Shown here: positions 6,801-13,911 of the stretch, in pieces
Position numbering within the stretch: the stretch's first letter is position 1
How the letters are laid out: each line of letters begins with the position of its first letter
Assembly (NCBI GenBank): GCA_002345925.1
Contig: DDWM01000059.1
Coordinates: forward strand, 46,850-62,111
Direction: 5' to 3'
Length of the DNA: 15,262 nucleotides
Source of the DNA: Actinobacteria bacterium UBA2286
Lineage (GTDB): Bacteria > Actinomycetota > Coriobacteriia > Anaerosomatales > Anaerosomataceae
Program-made: the position numbers and the translations under genes
The notes under the pieces: generated by a model
What the model was told of the DNA's origin: nothing
The model's input: only the letters and a program-made list of their open reading frames with translations
The model's database searches: none

Positions 6801-7352
6801 ATGGCAATCAACAAGAAGAGTGCACCGCTGTGGACGAAGATCGTCATCGTCTTTGTGGCGATTACATTCGTGGCGAGTATCGCCCTCGTAGGTTTTGCTG
6901 GATTCGGTTCTAACACCGATCCGGGAAGCACAACCAATGGCGGGGATGCGATCACGAATGAGTTCCAGCCACAGGTGGAACGGGCGCTTACAGCGTCTCA
7001 GACCGACCCCACGAACGCGCTGCTCCTGGCCAATGTCGGCCATGTCTACTATGAGTGGGCTGTGGCCGAGTACGAGAGTGGCGCAGTAGATGCGTCGCGT
7101 CCGTATTGGCTCTCGGCGGTCGCCTACTACGACCAGGCCCTTGCAATCAACCCCGCGGACAACGTTGTCATCGGCAATAAGAGCTTTGCGCTCGCCTATG
7201 CCGGAAGCCCTGACGCGGAGGCTGCCCTGAAGGCGTTCATCGCCACAGAGGACTCGACGTTGGCTCCGCAGATCGCAAATGCGCAGGAGTTGCTTGCTCA
7301 GATTCAGGCTTCCTCGAACGCGAGCTCTGCTACGACGAGCACCACGCCGTAA
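6801..7352 (+). CDS. membrane-anchored TPR-like protein
   Basis: The ATG follows AGGAAAGG in the 15 bases upstream. The 183-residue protein has a basic N-terminus (MAINKKSAPLW) and one membrane segment at about residues 11-34. A Gly/Ser/Thr linker follows, then an extracytoplasmic helical domain. That domain reads as two or three tetratricopeptide-like units, the clearest being SAVAYYDQALAINPADNVVIGNKSFALAYAG. It ends in a Ser/Thr tail. TPR domains of this size usually bind partner proteins, for example in cytochrome assembly or envelope complexes. The partner may be the preceding membrane protein, with which it shares a likely transcript (67-base gap, no clear promoter). The transcript ends at the hairpin at 7376-7404. 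Confidence 0.75.
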   Translation: MAINKKSAPLWTKIVIVFVAITFVASIALVGFAGFGSNTDPGSTTNGGDAITNEFQPQVERALTASQTDPTNALLLANVGHVYYEWAVAEYESGAVDASRPYWLSAVAYYDQALAINPADNVVIGNKSFALAYAGSPDAEAALKAFIATEDSTLAPQIANAQELLAQIQASSNASSATTSTTP

Positions 7353-7375
7353 GGGAAGCTACTTTGTTGCTGGTG

Positions 7376-7404
7376 ACGGTCGGTCGCGATTAGCGGCCGA
7401 CCGT
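7376..7404. terminator. strong hairpin terminator between convergent genes
   Basis: A 12-base-pair stem with a five-base GATTA loop: eight perfect outer pairs (ACGGTCGG with CCGACCGT), then one T-G wobble and three more pairs. The T-rich sequence ACTTGTTTG follows on the plus strand. Genes end on both sides (7352 plus, 7422 minus), so it may serve both directions. Confidence 0.8.
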
Positions 7405-7421
7405 ACTTGTTTGTGGACCGA

Positions 7422-7775
7422 TTACCCCGCCCTGGTGTCTGCGAGCATGACACGCGCCTCTTCGAGGCTTGAGGCAGTTGAGAAGATGCCTGAGAGTCGA
7501 GTGAGGTCGAGGATGCTATCCACCGCATCGTTCGTCACAAGAATGAGGCGGCCACCATGCGCGCCGTATTCCTTGGACAGGGACAGCAGTAGACCCAGAC
7601 CAGAGCTGTCCAGGTAGTCTAGTCGCGACAAGTCAACGACCGTCGAGCCGGGTGAGTCCTTCAGTATTCGGTCTATCGTCATCCTGAAGGCTGCGCACTC
7701 ACTGTAGTCAAGATCCCCGACAAGGGTGAGCGCCCAATGCGTTGCTCCGGGGTCGAGCTGGATTGTCAGAGGCAC
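7422..7775 (-). CDS. STAS-domain protein, anti-sigma factor antagonist type
   Basis: The minus-strand frame is open up to an ATG at 7805. I prefer the GTG at 7775, because GGAAGGA (plus-strand positions 7781-7787) stands five bases upstream, the same ribosome-binding site used by the amidohydrolase and mdh genes. From this start the 117-residue protein also puts DSSG at residues 56-59, exactly as in the neighbouring STAS protein. The fold is SpoIIAA/RsbV-like: a first strand pair ending in LVGDLDYSE, then VVDLSRLDYLDSSGLGLLLSLSKEYG, where Ser58 is the likely phosphorylation site. Such proteins, when unphosphorylated, bind an anti-sigma kinase and free its sigma factor. No kinase, phosphatase or sigma gene is nearby. 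Confidence 0.85.
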   Translation of the reverse strand: MPLTIQLDPGATHWALTLVGDLDYSECAAFRMTIDRILKDSPGSTVVDLSRLDYLDSSGLGLLLSLSKEYGAHGGRLILVTNDAVDSILDLTRLSGIFSTASSLEEARVMLADTRAG

Positions 7776-7828
7776 GGTTATCCTTCCGCTCGATGTCGCC
7801 GCCATTTACCTACCCGAACATGGCCGCC

Positions 7829-7857
7829 TTCTCACCGGGGTATCCGACGGTTACAAT
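7829..7857 (+). promoter_or_regulatory. sigma-70-like promoter of the plus-strand STAS gene
   Basis: TTCTCA (7829-7834) and TACAAT (7852-7857) are 17 bases apart, matching consensus at four and five positions. The transcript would start near 7864. This excludes the in-frame ATG at 7861 as the start and supports ATG 7897. Confidence 0.55.
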
Positions 7858-7896
7858 CGGATGGTGAGACACAAAGCCACACCGAGAGGCGCGCGC

Positions 7897-8232
7897 ATGG
7901 AACTCGATATATCGACCGAACGAGATGGTACCACTTGCCGCATCGCCGTGAACGGCGAGGTCGACGTCTACACCTCGCCCCTTCTTAAGTCACACATCGT
8001 CGATGCTGTTGATTCTGGCTGTGTCGATCTGGTGGTTGACCTCGAGGGCGTAGGCTTCATCGATAGCTCTGGCCTCGGCGTGCTTGTGAGCGGACTGCGT
8101 CGTGTCAAGGAGCAGTCCGGATCGATGAGAGTGATCTGCACTAGAGAAGGCATTCTGAAGATCTTCCGAATCACCGGGCTCGATAAGGTCTTCCCGATCT
8201 TCGCAAGTGCCGATGAGGCCGAGGGGTTCTAG
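7897..8232 (+). CDS. STAS-domain anti-sigma factor antagonist
   Basis: The start is ATG 7897, with GAGAGG at 7884-7889; the product is 111 residues, the usual length for this family. It reads as a complete SpoIIAA/RsbV-type domain: an opening strand pair (CRIAVNGEVDVYTSP), a helix, then VVDLEGVGFIDSSGLGVLV with Ser57 and Ser58. Ser58 is the expected target of a partner kinase. The end, IFRITGLDKVFPIFASADEAE, is the typical last helix and strand. It lies back to back with a second STAS gene on the other strand; the two proteins differ in many positions, so they are not a recent duplicate. A role in partner switching that controls a sigma factor is inferred from the family. Confidence 0.9.
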   Translation: MELDISTERDGTTCRIAVNGEVDVYTSPLLKSHIVDAVDSGCVDLVVDLEGVGFIDSSGLGVLVSGLRRVKEQSGSMRVICTREGILKIFRITGLDKVFPIFASADEAEGF

Positions 8233-8242
8233 GTCCCGCGTC

Positions 8243-8271
8243 TTGCGTTGTCGTTCCGGTGACCATAGACT
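8243..8271 (+). promoter_or_regulatory. weak candidate promoter for tatA
   Basis: TTGCGT (8243-8248) and TAGACT (8266-8271) are 17 bases apart, with three and four consensus matches. The short dyad ACTCG-TT-CGAGT at 8269-8280 overlaps the -10 and could be an operator or chance. Confidence 0.3.
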
Positions 8272-8330
8272 CGTTCGAGTGACCGCGACCGCTCGGGTCG
8301 TATTCCCGTGCGTCAAGAGGAGTTGAAGCG

Positions 8331-8759
8331 TTGTTCGGCATCGGTGGCAGCGAGATTCTCATTATCGCCATCATTGTGCTGCTGCTGTTTGGGCCGGATA
8401 AGCTCCCCCAGGCGGCGCGCACCATGGGACGCTTCATGCGCGAGTTCAAGCGCTACCAGTCCATGATGGAGTCGACATTCAAGGCTGAGATGTACCTGTC
8501 CGAGCAGAAGGCTCAGACGGATAAGGCCGGCAAGACAGCCAAGGCCGACGAAGAGGCGGACACATTCAAGAAGGCTCGTGAGTATCGTGGGAAGGCTGGA
8601 ATCGTCGCTCCGGGTGAAACGCCGCCAGTGGTGGTCGAGCTAGAAGATGACGAAGATGCGCCCATCGCGCCGGAAGACGCTGGTTGGACCCCGGGCTCAG
8701 GGGATGCCCCCGGTATGGAGCCTGTAGACGATGGAGAGGGGGAAGGGGAGCAGCAGTAG
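8331..8759 (+). CDS. tatA: Sec-independent translocase protein TatA/TatB
   Basis: The TTG start has AGAGGAG at 8316-8322, eight bases away. The 142-residue protein shows the family plan: a short N-terminus (FGIGGSE), one membrane helix at about residues 8-20, the FGPDKLP hinge, then an amphipathic helix (QAARTMGRFMREFKRYQ). Together with TatC it forms the twin-arginine export channel for folded proteins, typically redox enzymes with bound cofactors. The GPDKLP hinge is shared by TatA and TatB forms, so the split is uncertain; no second tatA-like gene is in the window. The C-terminal part is unusually acidic and low in complexity (residues 100-142). The tatC gene follows after 18 bases. Confidence 0.9.
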   Translation: MFGIGGSEILIIAIIVLLLFGPDKLPQAARTMGRFMREFKRYQSMMESTFKAEMYLSEQKAQTDKAGKTAKADEEADTFKKAREYRGKAGIVAPGETPPVVVELEDDEDAPIAPEDAGWTPGSGDAPGMEPVDDGEGEGEQQ

Positions 8760-8777
8760 CTGCGAAACCCTAACGCC

Positions 8778-9563
8778 ATGCCCATCGCACCCAAACGCAT
8801 GCCGTTCTTCAACCACATCGATGAGCTTCGTCGCAGGCTCATGGTGGTTGTTTCTGTTCTAGCCGTTGCCGCCGTCGGGTTGTATTTCTTCACGCAGCCC
8901 ATCTTTGACTGGCTGGTGGCCCCGGTGCTGCCATCCCTCGGTGAGGCCGAGATCACGTCGCTGCGCGTGTTCGACCCGATGATGGTGCGTTTCAAAGTCG
9001 CGCTGTGGGCCGCGATCGTGCTCACGAGCCCGGTCACCATCTGGCACACGCTGAGTTTCTTCCTGCCAGCGCTCAAGCCTAAGGAACAGAAGTGGTTCGT
9101 CGGCACGTTCGTGTCCATGATCGCGCTGTTCCTCGTTGGCGTGGCGATGTGCTACGTGATGATTCTGCCTGCGAGCTTCTCGTGGCTCATCGACCAGGCT
9201 GGCGGGATGATGACCTTCCAGGCACAAGCCACCGACCTCATCACCGTAATCTCGTATTTCCTGATCGGTTTCGGCGTCGCATTCCAAACGCCCGTCATCG
9301 TCTTCTACCTAACGTATTTCGGCGTGGTTCCCTACGCGAAGCTGCGTGAGAACTGGCGCGTGATCTGGGTAGTGATCGTAGTTGTTGCTTCTATGATCAC
9401 GCCGGATTGGTCGCCTGTGAGCATGGCCGCCCTCTCGGGGGCGATGATCATCCTGTATGAGATGAGCATGTTGCTCGTCCGGATACTGATGGCCAAGAAG
9501 ATCGCCGCGCAGCGAGCTGCGGATGCTGAGTTTGACGACGATGAGGATGACGACGAGTCCTGA
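8778..9563 (+). CDS. tatC: Sec-independent translocase protein TatC
   Basis: The 261-residue protein has the TatC opening FFNHIDELRRRL, which contributes to the twin-arginine signal-peptide binding site, and six membrane segments. The conserved FGVAFQTPV stretch carries Gln where many TatC proteins have Glu; that variant is common. The loop ITPDWSPVSM before the last helices is also typical. The end is a run of Asp/Glu (EFDDDEDDDES), matching the acidic tail of the partner encoded just upstream. No Shine-Dalgarno sequence stands before ATG 8778 or before the alternative ATG 8799, so translation may depend on coupling with tatA, 18 bases away. TatC recognises RR-signal peptides and recruits TatA to make the pore. 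Confidence 0.95.
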   Translation: MPIAPKRMPFFNHIDELRRRLMVVVSVLAVAAVGLYFFTQPIFDWLVAPVLPSLGEAEITSLRVFDPMMVRFKVALWAAIVLTSPVTIWHTLSFFLPALKPKEQKWFVGTFVSMIALFLVGVAMCYVMILPASFSWLIDQAGGMMTFQAQATDLITVISYFLIGFGVAFQTPVIVFYLTYFGVVPYAKLRENWRVIWVVIVVVASMITPDWSPVSMAALSGAMIILYEMSMLLVRILMAKKIAAQRAADAEFDDDEDDDES

Positions 9564-9590
9564 CGTTCGGGCACACGAAGGGGCGATTCT

Positions 9591-9932
9591 GTGCATGAGA
9601 TGGGTATCTGCGACGGCATCGTGACTGCAGCGCTTGAGACTGCCGCCAAGGAGCACGCCGTCTGCATCAACAGCATTGATGTGACCATCGGCGTTCTCAC
9701 GGAGATTCAGGAAGAGGCGCTGCAGTTCGCGTTCAGCGTGATCACGAAAGACACCATTGCCGATCACTCGGCGCTCAATGTGACCATGTTGACTGCGCGT
9801 TCGGTGTGCGGTGAGTGTGCCGCCGAGTTTGAGCACGGGCGCTTCGACGCGAAATGTCCGGAGTGTGGCTCCTTTGTATGTTCACTTATGCAGGGTCGCG
9901 AGCTTCGGATCGACAGTATCGATATCGATTAG
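9591..9932 (+). CDS. hypA: nickel metallochaperone HypA
   Basis: The GTG start at 9591 is supported by AGGGG upstream and gives the family N-terminus MHEMGI, in which His2 binds nickel. The protein has 113 residues, the normal HypA length. The zinc site is CGEC (Cys73, Cys76) and CPECG (Cys89, Cys92), complete. HypA delivers nickel with HypB to [NiFe]-hydrogenase, and related chaperones serve other nickel enzymes. It ends in IDSIDID, also family-like. The hypB gene follows after nine bases. No hydrogenase subunit, hypC, hypD, hypE or hypF gene is in the window. Confidence 0.95.
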   Translation: MHEMGICDGIVTAALETAAKEHAVCINSIDVTIGVLTEIQEEALQFAFSVITKDTIADHSALNVTMLTARSVCGECAAEFEHGRFDAKCPECGSFVCSLMQGRELRIDSIDID

Positions 9933-9941
9933 GGGGTCGTC

Positions 9942-10607
9942 GTGCGGGTCGACATCGCTAAAGGCATCCTTGAGAAGAACGACACGCTTGCCGAGGGAAA
10001 CCGCGAGCTTTTCGCGAAGAACGGCGTCTTCGTCGTAGACCTGATGGCGAGTCCGGGCGCTGGAAAGACATCCACGATTCTTGCAACCATCGCCGCGCTG
10101 CGCGAACGGTACAGCATCGCAGTCATCGAGGGCGACATCGCCTCGAGGGTGGACGCTGAGAAGATCGCCGCACAGGGTATACCCGCCGTACAGATCAACA
10201 CCGGCGGCGCGTGCCACTTGGAATCCGACATGATTCGCCGTGCGGTCGACACACTCGACCTCTCGGAGATTGATCTGCTCATCATCGAGAACGTGGGCAA
10301 CCTCGTGTGCCCGACCGACTTCGATTTGGGCGAGCACGCAAAAATCATGATCCTGTCGGTGCCCGAAGGGCATGACAAGCCGTACAAATATCCGGGCATC
10401 TTCCAGATTTCCGAGGCGGTCATCCTTAACAAGTACGATACGGTCAGCGTCTTCGACTTCGATGAGGCCGAGTTCCGCGGCGTTGTGCACGATCTCAATC
10501 CGAACGCGCCGATTTTCGCCATCTCGGCCACGAAGGGCGAGGGCGTTGACGCCTGGGTCGAGTGGCTTGCAGCTCGTATCGAAGCCGCAAAGGTGGTGCA
10601 GTCATGA
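9942..10607 (+). CDS. hypB: nickel-insertion GTPase HypB
   Basis: The GTG start has AGGGGG at 9931-9936. The 221-residue protein is a SIMIBI-class GTPase. The P-loop ASPGAGKTS is at residues 36-44, followed by VIEGDIASRVDA, the metal-linked GGACHLES, the switch-like IENVGNLVCPTDFDLGEH, and the guanine-specificity stretch NKYD. The Cys-His of GACH and the Cys of LVCP form the dimer-interface metal site. It lacks the N-terminal CxxCGC nickel motif of the E. coli protein and has no His-rich tail, so it is the short form. It works with HypA to load nickel. It overlaps the next start (ATGATGA), indicating coupled translation. Confidence 0.95.
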   Translation: MRVDIAKGILEKNDTLAEGNRELFAKNGVFVVDLMASPGAGKTSTILATIAALRERYSIAVIEGDIASRVDAEKIAAQGIPAVQINTGGACHLESDMIRRAVDTLDLSEIDLLIIENVGNLVCPTDFDLGEHAKIMILSVPEGHDKPYKYPGIFQISEAVILNKYDTVSVFDFDEAEFRGVVHDLNPNAPIFAISATKGEGVDAWVEWLAARIEAAKVVQS

Positions 10608-11158
10608 TGAGCCGTGAAGAGGCGCTTGCACTCGTTCGTGAGCGCATCCCCAACCGCAACCTCGTGAACCACTGCGTTGCGACCGAGATCATCATGGAGG
10701 CGCTCGCTAAGCACTTCGAGCTTCCTGAGGTCGATGTCGAGCGCTGGGCGCTCGCCGGTCTCCTGCATGACCTGGACTATGCCGAGACGGCCGAAGACTT
10801 CGAGCGCCACGGCATCGTGACGGCTGAGCTTCTCGGCGACCAGATCGATGATGAGATGCTCCACGCTATCCTTGCGCATGCGGGCAAGGCTCCGCTTGAG
10901 AGCCTCTTCGACCGTGCGCTGTACGCTGCGGACCCGACCACCGGTTTCATCGTGGCAGCGGCGCTCGTACGGCCGGAAAAGGACATTGCCGGTGTGGAAG
11001 TTCGCTCGCTGCTCAAGCGATGGAAAGAGAATGCGTTCGCCCGCGGAGCTAGCCGTGAACAGATGGCTGTGTGCGAGGAAATCGGGCTTGAGCGTGCCGC
11101 GTTCTTTGACATCGCGCTTAGCGCGATGAAGGCGCGAGCAGCCGAGATCGGGCTGTAG
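10604..11158 (+). CDS. HD-domain phosphohydrolase-like protein
   Basis: The start is ATG 10604, overlapping the hypB stop, with AAGGTGG upstream; ATG 10607 is equally possible. The product is 184 residues. Metal-binding positions of the HD superfamily are visible: His23 (NHCVAT), His55-Asp56 in LLHDLDYA, His in FERHG, and an Asp in YAADPTTG. This arrangement matches short HD-type proteins that hydrolyse phosphoester or nucleotide substrates; the substrate is unknown. Tight coupling to hypA and hypB suggests involvement with nickel enzymes or simple operon sharing. The C-terminal part is helical without further motifs. Confidence 0.8.
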   Translation: MMSREEALALVRERIPNRNLVNHCVATEIIMEALAKHFELPEVDVERWALAGLLHDLDYAETAEDFERHGIVTAELLGDQIDDEMLHAILAHAGKAPLESLFDRALYAADPTTGFIVAAALVRPEKDIAGVEVRSLLKRWKENAFARGASREQMAVCEEIGLERAAFFDIALSAMKARAAEIGL

Positions 11159-11197
11159 TCCGCCCCTCCTGAGGGTAAGCTCGGGTTCGGAATCCGG

Positions 11198-11217
11198 TTG
11201 ACAGGCCGGTATATACT
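11198..11217 (+). promoter_or_regulatory. promoter-like elements upstream of topA
   Basis: A perfect TTGACA (11198-11203) and TATACT (11212-11217) lie only 8 bases apart, too close for one ordinary sigma-70 promoter. TATACTCGC is identical to the element ahead of the radical SAM gene. Probably the -10 is used with another factor or a poor -35 (TTCGGA, 11186-11191). Confidence 0.3.
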
Positions 11218-11259
11218 CGCATGGACGTTCACGGCCCCAAGTGAAGAGGACCTGCATCT

Positions 11260-13851
11260 ATGCGACTTGTCGTCTCCGAAAAGAACATAGCGGCACGCCG
11301 AATCGCCGAGATACTGGCGGTTGGAAAGCCGAAGACCGATAAGGTCTATAGCACGCCGATCTACACCTTCCGCCGCGATGGCGAGGACTGGGTGAGCATC
11401 GGGCTCAAAGGTCACATCCTTGGTGTGGACTTCCCAACCGAGCTCGGCTACGCCGATGGCAAGTGGTCGGCATCCTGGGAAGATGGCCGTGAATCCGCTG
11501 CCGGGCTGCCCGACTCGCTCCCTGCTCCGCCGTGGGAGAAGCGCACGAAGCCGTATCTCGCCTCGGGCATGGATCTGCGGACGTGGAAGCTCCAGTCGCT
11601 CCCGTATCTGGTGTGGGCGCCCGTAGGAAAAGCGCCTGCCGAGAAGGAGATCGTCCGCGCTCTCAAGAATCTCGCCAAGAAGGCCGACGAGATCATCATC
11701 GCAACCGACTACGACCGCGAAGGTGAACTCATTGGCGCCGATGCACGCGGTGTGATGCGTGAGACCAACAAGACTGTCCCCGTGTATCGTGCGCGCTTCT
11801 CGGCCATCACAAAGGATGAGATCGAGCGCGCGTTTGCAGAGCTCGGCGAGGTCTCCGATGAACTCGCTGCAGCCGGTGAGGCGCGTCAGGACATCGACCT
11901 GGTGTGGGGTGCTGTGCTCACTCGCTATCTCACGAAGGTGCGCTTTGCCGGCGTGGGTCGGCCGAGAAGCGCCGGGCGCGTCCAGACTCCCACGCTCAAG
12001 CTGATCGTCGATCGTGAACTCGAGCGCGAGGCGTTCTGTCCCGAGACGTACTGGACCGTGGACGGGAAGTTCTCGGCGCAAGATACCGAGTTCGTCGCGG
12101 GTCACGAGACAGAGCGGTTCACGTCAAGTGAGGCTGCGCAGGCAGTGCTCGACGGCGTTGCAGGTAAGACGGACGCAACCGTTGCCGATGTGACCACCAC
12201 GCGTCGCACGGTGAAGCCTCCTACGCCGTTTAATACGACGGCGCTCCAGGCCGCCGCGTCTGCTGAAGGCATCGGACCGAAGCGCGCGATGAACATAGCC
12301 GAATCTCTATATATGAACGGTTACATCTCGTATCCCCGCGTGGACAACAGCGTCTACCCGAAGAGCCTCGACATCAAAGGCATCCTCAAGACGCTCTCCG
12401 GTGTGTCGGCGTATCACCAGTACGCCGATTCGCTGCTCAAGAAAGACTCGCTCACCGCGACTCGCGGCGCGAAAGAGACGACCGACCACCCGCCGATACA
12501 CCCGACCGGTGCGCCGGACCCGGAGAAGCTCAAGCCCGAGGAGTGGAAGCTCTACAACCTCGTGGCACGCCGCTTCATGGCAACGCTTTCAGCTCCGGCT
12601 GTCATCGAGGCGACGAAGGTTGGCCTGAATGTGGCCTCCGAGCGGTTCGTTGCTCGCGGCGACGTGATCATCGAGCACGGCTTCCGTGCGATTTATCACT
12701 ACGGTCTCAAGAAGGACGAGCATCTCCCCAAGATGACCGAAGGCGACAAGATCGGGTTCCTTGGCGCTGAGAGCGAGCAGAAAGAGACGCAGCCGCCTAA
12801 GCGCTACAAGCCGGCCGGTCTCATCCAGGAGATGGAGAAGCGGGGCCTCGGCACGAAGGCGACTCGTCACGACATCATCGAGACGCTGGCGTCGCGTGGC
12901 TACACTGTGAACGATCCGATAGAGCCCACAAAGCTCGGCCGTGCCGTGATCGAAGCGCTCTCCGCCTTTGCCGAGCGCATCACCACGCCTGGCATGACCG
13001 CAGAGCTTGAAGCCGAGATGGACGACATCGCAAACGGTCGCCAGCTCCGCGAGACCGTCGTTGGTCATTCTCGGCAGCTTCTCGCCGAAGTCATGACCGT
13101 GCTGCTACCCCGGGCCGAAGAAGTCGGAGAGCTCCTGAAGGATGCCGCCGTAGAGGACGCGAAGGTCGGTCTGTGCCCGAAGTCCGGTCACGACTTGCTG
13201 GTTAAGTCCTCTCCTAAGACCAAGGGGCAGTTCGTCGGGTGTGCTGGCTGGCCTGATTGTGATGTCACCTTCCCGCTGCCGCAGGGCAAGATCGAGACAG
13301 TGCCAGAACCGTGTCCGGAGTGCGGTACCCCGCAGGTCAAGATCATCCAGTTCCGCCAGCGTCCGCGGGTACGTTGCCTCGATCCTGTGTGTCCGACCAA
13401 CTTTGAGGCCACCGTGGATATCGGCGCCTGTCCCACATGCACCGCCGAGGGCAAGGACGGACGGCTCATCGCCCAGCGCTCGCCGCGTACCCTCAAGCGG
13501 TTTGCCCGGTGCACCAATTACGAGACGTGCAACACAAGCTATCCGCTGCCGCAGAATGGTGAGCTTCAGGCTACGGGCGAGTTCTGTTCGTGTGGCGCGC
13601 CGATGGTTGTCGTGCACACCGGCAAGGGGCCGTGGCGTATCTGCGTCGATCCGGCGTGCCCACTGAAGGCCGAGAAGGCAGCAGCCGCTGCCAAGGGCGG
13701 CGCCAAGCCCAAGAAGGCCGCAGCTAAGAAGCCAGCGGCAAAGAAGCCAGCAGCTAAGAAACCAGCAGCTAAGAAACCAGCAGCCAAGAAGGCTCCGGCT
13801 AAGAAGCCCGCTGCTGCCAAGAAGCCGAAGGCGAAGCCCTCGGAAGAGTGA
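11260..13851 (+). CDS. topA: DNA topoisomerase I, archaeal-type type IA
   Basis: The 863-residue enzyme starts at ATG 11260. It begins MRLVVSEKNIAARRIAEIL, which resembles archaeal topoisomerase I rather than the bacterial VESPAKA form. The Toprim metal site DYDREGE has Asp150, Asp152 and Glu154. The catalytic tyrosine is Tyr358 in YISYPRVDNSVYP, where Val361 replaces the usual Thr. Four zinc-ribbon-like modules follow from about residue 630 to 800 (CPKSGHD, CPECG, CPTC, CSCGAP, each with a later Cys pair), and then a basic tail of KKPAA repeats. It relaxes negative supercoils by passing a strand through a transient single-strand break. The Lys-rich tail, also seen in actinobacterial TopA, probably strengthens DNA binding. 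Gap 11159-11259 holds only the promoter-like elements. Confidence 0.93.
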   Translation: MRLVVSEKNIAARRIAEILAVGKPKTDKVYSTPIYTFRRDGEDWVSIGLKGHILGVDFPTELGYADGKWSASWEDGRESAAGLPDSLPAPPWEKRTKPYLASGMDLRTWKLQSLPYLVWAPVGKAPAEKEIVRALKNLAKKADEIIIATDYDREGELIGADARGVMRETNKTVPVYRARFSAITKDEIERAFAELGEVSDELAAAGEARQDIDLVWGAVLTRYLTKVRFAGVGRPRSAGRVQTPTLKLIVDRELEREAFCPETYWTVDGKFSAQDTEFVAGHETERFTSSEAAQAVLDGVAGKTDATVADVTTTRRTVKPPTPFNTTALQAAASAEGIGPKRAMNIAESLYMNGYISYPRVDNSVYPKSLDIKGILKTLSGVSAYHQYADSLLKKDSLTATRGAKETTDHPPIHPTGAPDPEKLKPEEWKLYNLVARRFMATLSAPAVIEATKVGLNVASERFVARGDVIIEHGFRAIYHYGLKKDEHLPKMTEGDKIGFLGAESEQKETQPPKRYKPAGLIQEMEKRGLGTKATRHDIIETLASRGYTVNDPIEPTKLGRAVIEALSAFAERITTPGMTAELEAEMDDIANGRQLRETVVGHSRQLLAEVMTVLLPRAEEVGELLKDAAVEDAKVGLCPKSGHDLLVKSSPKTKGQFVGCAGWPDCDVTFPLPQGKIETVPEPCPECGTPQVKIIQFRQRPRVRCLDPVCPTNFEATVDIGACPTCTAEGKDGRLIAQRSPRTLKRFARCTNYETCNTSYPLPQNGELQATGEFCSCGAPMVVVHTGKGPWRICVDPACPLKAEKAAAAAKGGAKPKKAAAKKPAAKKPAAKKPAAKKPAAKKAPAKKPAAAKKPKAKPSEE
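13711..13815 (+). repeat. 15-base tandem repeat encoding KKPAA tail of TopA
   Basis: Seven imperfect units of 15 bases, each coding for a Lys-Lys pentad (KKAAA, four KKPAA, KKAPA, KKPAA). The four central units (13726-13785) are nearly identical at the DNA level and differ at only a few positions, so unit number may vary by slippage. Confidence 0.85.
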
Positions 13852-13911
13852 GGCTTGCGCTCTTGCGGGGCATGAACCCCGTGAGGCCACCGCACGAACC
13901 GAGGTGTCAGC

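Noticed and set aside
7422..8232. STAS pair as a recent tandem or inverted duplication
   Set aside because: The proteins share the fold and phosphosite but differ at most other positions, and the DNA shows no long inverted repeat.
11163..11176. CCCTC-CT-GAGGG after the HD gene as a terminator
   Set aside because: Five pairs with a two-base loop and no T-run; likely chance in GC-rich DNA.
13711..13815. Tandem 15-base units considered as a CRISPR-like or regulatory array
   Set aside because: They are contiguous without spacers and in frame as the Lys-rich tail of TopA.
13865..13882. Hairpin GGGG-CATGAA-CCCC after topA as a terminator
   Set aside because: The stem is only five or six pairs and no T-run follows, so it is recorded only as a weak structure.
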